A DNA stretch of 64,000 bases from JBGSYN01 sp041750975 (GTDB taxonomy: Bacteria; Pseudomonadota; Alphaproteobacteria; Geminicoccales; Geminicoccaceae): contig JBGSYN010000103.1 in the NCBI GenBank assembly GCA_041750975.1, positions 1 to 64,000 of the forward strand, in the 5' to 3' direction. Position numbers and translations under genes: made by a program. Positions 61,328 through 64,000 of the stretch are shown here, one piece after another. Numbering within the stretch: the first letter of the stretch is position 1; each line of letters begins with the position of its first letter. The notes beneath the pieces were generated by a model. That model had not been told where the DNA came from. It made no database searches and saw only the letters and a list, made by a program, of their open reading frames with translations.

Positions 61328-62143
61328 TCAGAGCTTGCCGATCCAGTCGATCACGGTGTCAGCCGCGATCTGCCAGTCGGGGTCGACCATCATCGTATGC
61401 GACATCTCTTCGAGGATCACGGCCTCGGTGCCATAGTAGGATGCCGTCGCCTGGATCTCGCTCACCGGCAGAAAACGGTCGTCGCCACCGCCCAGGATCA
61501 GGGTCGGCGGCATTTGCCAGGGGAAGGCCGCGAAATTGGGAAAGGTCGCAAGCTCCATGCCGACCAGCGGCGATTCGAAATGGGTCTGCGCCATCCGCGT
61601 CTCGAACTCTGCGGCGTCGATGCGATCGGAAAGGAGGCCGCGGCGCAGCACGTCGCGGTCGATGCTGCCGGCCCAGAGACTGTTGAAGATCGCGAGTTGC
61701 TGCCAGAGTTCGGGATCGCGCAGCATCATCATCGTCGAGGCGAGGCCGAGCCCGTGCGCCGGCACCGAGGCCATGAGCACGATCCCCAGGGCCTGGCCGC
61801 CGGTGCGGATGACGTTCTGGACGACGGCCCCACCCATCGAATGGCCGACGAGGACCAGGGGCTGCCCGATCCGGCGGATCGCGGCATCGGTATCCTCGGT
61901 ATAGTCGCTGAGCCTGAGATAATTCAGCCTCTCGCGCCCCGGACTGCCGCCATGGCCGGTCAGGCTCAGCGCATATGCCGGAAACCCGTGCGCCTTGAAA
62001 TACGGCAGAAAAGTCTCCGCCCAGATCCAGGCGCCGACGCAGCTGCCATGGACGAACAGGACCGCCGGCTGCTGCGTCGGCATGTCCGGCAGATGTTCGA
62101 TCAGCTCAAGATCAAGCGTCTCGGCCCCCGTGGGGGCGTTCAA
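61328..62143 (-). CDS. Alpha/beta hydrolase
   Basis: The 271-residue hydrolase starts at TTG 62143, overlapping the upstream stop as TTGA. The core shows VLFVHGSCVGAWIWAETF, the nucleophile motif LVGHSMGGAVVQNV, and MSHTMMVDPDW with the catalytic His. It has no signal peptide. The oxyanion motif HGSCVGAW is like esterase and lipase relatives. Its operon partner is a quinone oxidoreductase upstream and a nitroreductase downstream. The specific substrate is unknown. The frame to 62995 overlaps the neighbouring gene. Confidence 0.87.
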   Translation of the reverse strand: MNAPTGAETLDLELIEHLPDMPTQQPAVLFVHGSCVGAWIWAETFLPYFKAHGFPAYALSLTGHGGSPGRERLNYLRLSDYTEDTDAAIRRIGQPLVLVGHSMGGAVVQNVIRTGGQALGIVLMASVPAHGLGLASTMMMLRDPELWQQLAIFNSLWAGSIDRDVLRRGLLSDRIDAAEFETRMAQTHFESPLVGMELATFPNFAAFPWQMPPTLILGGGDDRFLPVSEIQATASYYGTEAVILEEMSHTMMVDPDWQIAADTVIDWIGKL

Positions 62144-63147
62144 TGAGCGACCTCGAGCATGATCTTGCCCATATGCGTGCTGGTTTCCATCAAGGCGTGC
62201 GCCTTCGCGGCATCGTCGAGCGGAAATGTCTCGTGAATGACCGGCAAGCATCGACCCTGCGCCAGGAGCGGCCAGACCTTGGCTTCGAGCTCGTCGGCGA
62301 TTACCTTCTTTTGCGCCACCGTTCGGGGCCGCAGGGTCGAGCCGGTCAGCGTCAGCCGTTTCAGCATCATCGGCGCCATGTTGAATTCGGTCTTGCTGCC
62401 CTGCAGGAATGCGATCTGCACCAGCCGCCCCTCGACCACGAGCGCCTCGATGTTGCGCGCCAGATAGGGTGCCCCCACCATGTCGAGGACGAGGTCGACC
62501 CCGCGGCCCTCGGTCTCGCCCTTGACGATCTCGACGAAGTCTTCCTCCCGGTAGTTGATCGCCCGATCCGCCCCGAGTTTTTCGCAGAAAGCACATTTCT
62601 CGCCGGATCCGGCTGTGGCGAACACCTGGGCGCCAAAGGCTTTGGCCAGTTGAATGGCGGTCGCACCGATGCCGCTCGAGCCGCCATGGACCAGGAATGT
62701 CTGCCCCGCCTCGAGCCGGCCGCGCTGAAATACATTGGTCCAGACGGTGAAATAGTTCTCCGGCAGGGCCGCAGCATCGTCCATGCCCATGCCATTCGGG
62801 ATCGGCAGGCAGAGATCGTGTGCCGCGACGCAATATTCGGCATAGCCGCCGCCACTGACGAGTGCTGTTACGCTCCGACCGATGGCATCCTCGCCGACAC
62901 CGTCGCCGACCGCCACGACCACGCCGGCGACCTCGAGCCCGAGGATCTTTGAGGCTCCCGGCGGGGGTGGGTAGCCGCCCTTGCGTTGCAGGCAATCCGG
63001 GCGATTGACCCCGGCCGCAACAACCCGGACCAGCACCTCGCCCGCTACGGGCTGCGGCAACGGCCCTCGTGCCGGTCGCAGCACTTCGGGCGGACCGTCG
63101 CCAGTCCGCTCGATTAACCGCATGTCGCCCGGCAGCGCGATCGCCAT
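62140..63147 (-). CDS. NAD(P)H quinone oxidoreductase (PIG3/Qor type)
   Basis: The 335-residue zinc-independent medium-chain reductase starts at ATG 63147. It shows AAGVNRPDCLQRKGGYPPPP, GLEVAGVVVAVGDGV, PENYFTVWTNVFQRG, and a Rossmann core FLVHGGSSGIGATAIQLAKA then VFATAGSGEK. It reduces quinones with NADPH and may protect against electrophiles. The C-terminal LMETSTHMGKIMLEV is typical. It is divergent from the shikimate dehydrogenase gene. Confidence 0.9.
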   Translation of the reverse strand: MAIALPGDMRLIERTGDGPPEVLRPARGPLPQPVAGEVLVRVVAAGVNRPDCLQRKGGYPPPPGASKILGLEVAGVVVAVGDGVGEDAIGRSVTALVSGGGYAEYCVAAHDLCLPIPNGMGMDDAAALPENYFTVWTNVFQRGRLEAGQTFLVHGGSSGIGATAIQLAKAFGAQVFATAGSGEKCAFCEKLGADRAINYREEDFVEIVKGETEGRGVDLVLDMVGAPYLARNIEALVVEGRLVQIAFLQGSKTEFNMAPMMLKRLTLTGSTLRPRTVAQKKVIADELEAKVWPLLAQGRCLPVIHETFPLDDAAKAHALMETSTHMGKIMLEVAH

Positions 63148-63252
63148 CCTGATTGCTCCCTGAGTTTCAGTGACTTGGAATTTCAACATCTTGGTGGAAG
63201 AGGTGCGGCATGCTTTAAGCGTCCAGGCCCCTATGGTCCACCCTCGAGAAAA

Positions 63253-64000
63253 ATGGCTGGCATCAGCATGACCGTCACCGGCAAAACCAAAACCTTCGGC
63301 GTGATCGCCGATCCGATCACCCATGTCCGCGCCCCCGAGGTCTTCAACGACCTGTTTCGCGCCCGCAACATCGATGCCGTGCTGGTGCCGATCCACGTCA
63401 CGCCGGCGCGGCTGCCCGCGATGTTCGAAGGCTTTCGTGCCTGGGCCAATCTCGGCGGTTTCTGCGTCACCATCCCCCATAAGGAGGCGATGCTCGACCT
63501 TTGCGATGATTGCGAGCCCGCAGCCCGCATCGTCGGCGCTGCCAACGTCGTTCGGCGAACCGAACGCGGGCGGCTGATCGGCGGCAATTTCGATGGCGAG
63601 GGCTTTGTCGAAGGTCTGCGGCAGCAAGGATTCGCTGTCTCAGGCCAGAGGATCCTGCTGATCGGCGCGGGCGGTGCCGCCAAGGCCATCGCTTATGCCC
63701 TGGTGCAAGAGACCGTTGCGGAGATCGTCGTCGCCAACCGAACGACGGCCCGCGCCCACGCCTTGCGCGACAATATCCGCAGCCATTGCCCCAATGCCCC
63801 GATCAGTGTCGGTGTCATCGACCCCCGGGGCTATGATCTCGTCATCAACGCCACCTCACTGGGCCTCAAGCCCGACGACAAGCTGCCGCTCGACCCCGAT
63901 CTTCTGGAGCCTTCGACGATCATCGCCGACATTATCATGAAGCCCGAGGAAACGCGTCTTCTAGCGGCTGCTCAAAATCGCGGCTGCAAGGTCCATTACG
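63253..64000 (+). CDS. aroE: Shikimate dehydrogenase (3' end outside window)
   Basis: The first 249 codons of an AroE-family enzyme, which reduces 3-dehydroshikimate to shikimate in aromatic amino-acid synthesis, or acts on quinate. The N-terminal lobe shows FGVIADPITHVRAPEVFND, then GFCVTIPHKEAML with the catalytic Lys, and GAANVVRRTERGRLIGGNFDG. The Rossmann motif ILLIGAGGAAKAIAYALV follows, then NATSLGL. The gene runs off the right end, so the C-terminus is not seen. A paralogue is possible, since some alphaproteobacteria carry several. Confidence 0.87.
   Translation, partial: MAGISMTVTGKTKTFGVIADPITHVRAPEVFNDLFRARNIDAVLVPIHVTPARLPAMFEGFRAWANLGGFCVTIPHKEAMLDLCDDCEPAARIVGAANVVRRTERGRLIGGNFDGEGFVEGLRQQGFAVSGQRILLIGAGGAAKAIAYALVQETVAEIVVANRTTARAHALRDNIRSHCPNAPISVGVIDPRGYDLVINATSLGLKPDDKLPLDPDLLEPSTIIADIIMKPEETRLLAAAQNRGCKVHY

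Noticed and set aside
62144..62995. 555-residue fusion of an upstream frame with the alpha/beta hydrolase
   Set aside because: The upstream part is Arg- and Gly-rich shadow of the quinone oxidoreductase gene; the TTGA overlap explains the true start.
1..64000. CRISPR array, tRNA or rRNA genes, prophage or intact insertion sequence
   Set aside because: No regularly spaced repeats, no TPsiC-type boxes in gaps and no phage or transposase genes beyond the orfA stub were seen by eye.

Overview
The window is a gene-dense, GC-rich stretch of a Gram-negative chromosome, most likely from a free-living alphaproteobacterium. Supporting signs are the rib-nusB-thiL gene order with a RibBX-type fusion, DctPQM and TAXI solute-binding proteins, an alphaproteobacterial type of porin, a phasin (polyhydroxyalkanoate storage), MlaA and MCE lipid-transport genes, and a bacterial (6-4) photolyase with an iron-sulfur site. 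I see no rRNA, tRNA, CRISPR array or intact mobile element. The genus cannot be told from sequence alone.

Layout. 1-1.9 kb: a Cfa-like methyltransferase, then a decayed strip holding a headless ORF, an IS3-type orfA remnant and a palindromic repeat. 1.9-7.2 kb (minus): pqiC-pqiB-pqiA and an orphan peptide-type solute-binding protein. 7.2-12.1 kb: a probable cyclic-nucleotide module with a secreted six-repeat protein, a CHASE2 adenylate/guanylate cyclase, a secreted DUF4384 protein and a Crp regulator; three GTGA-N6-TCAC sites lie in its control regions. 12.3-17.1 kb: metabolic and hypothetical genes (flavin reductase, nucleoside hydrolase, VOC protein, YceI, ROK kinase, Sel1 protein). 17.4-21.9 kb: a porin and a DctPQM TRAP transporter. 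22-28.6 kb: membrane proteins, lipoproteins, a double-CDGSH protein, DUF2177, an Atg22-like MFS protein and a sulfatase-like enzyme with altered active-site residues. 28.8-30.9 kb: rplM-rpsI with a clear terminator, then ribokinase.

30.9-38.6 kb is a light or oxidative stress and membrane-lipid island: photolyase and SDR on the plus strand facing a minus-strand operon of FAD oxidoreductase, DUF1365, Cfa, GPH-type MFS and DUF3833 lipoprotein. 38.7-45.2 kb carries an exported protein-L-isoaspartate methyltransferase, gpsA, a membrane-anchored HhH protein, an Atm1-type ABC exporter and an OmpR/EnvZ-type two-component pair. 45.4-51.1 kb is a tightly overlapping housekeeping operon rpiB-nrdR-ribD-ribE-ribBX-ribH-nusB-thiL. 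51.3-57.7 kb: DUF924, a GGCT-like protein, then an envelope/storage group (TAXI binding protein, exported alpha/beta hydrolase, MlaA, phasin), a GntR/UTRA remnant and a PuuE-like deacetylase. 58-64 kb: UPF0173 hydrolase, TVP38/TMEM64 membrane protein, DUF5666 protein, nitroreductase, alpha/beta hydrolase, quinone oxidoreductase and the 5' part of a shikimate dehydrogenase that runs off the window.

The most interesting proposal is the 7.2-12.1 kb module. A membrane cyclase and a Crp protein that keeps the cyclic-AMP contact residues sit together. Crp-consensus sites lie in front of the secreted proteins beside them, one of which is a repeat protein of no family I recognise.
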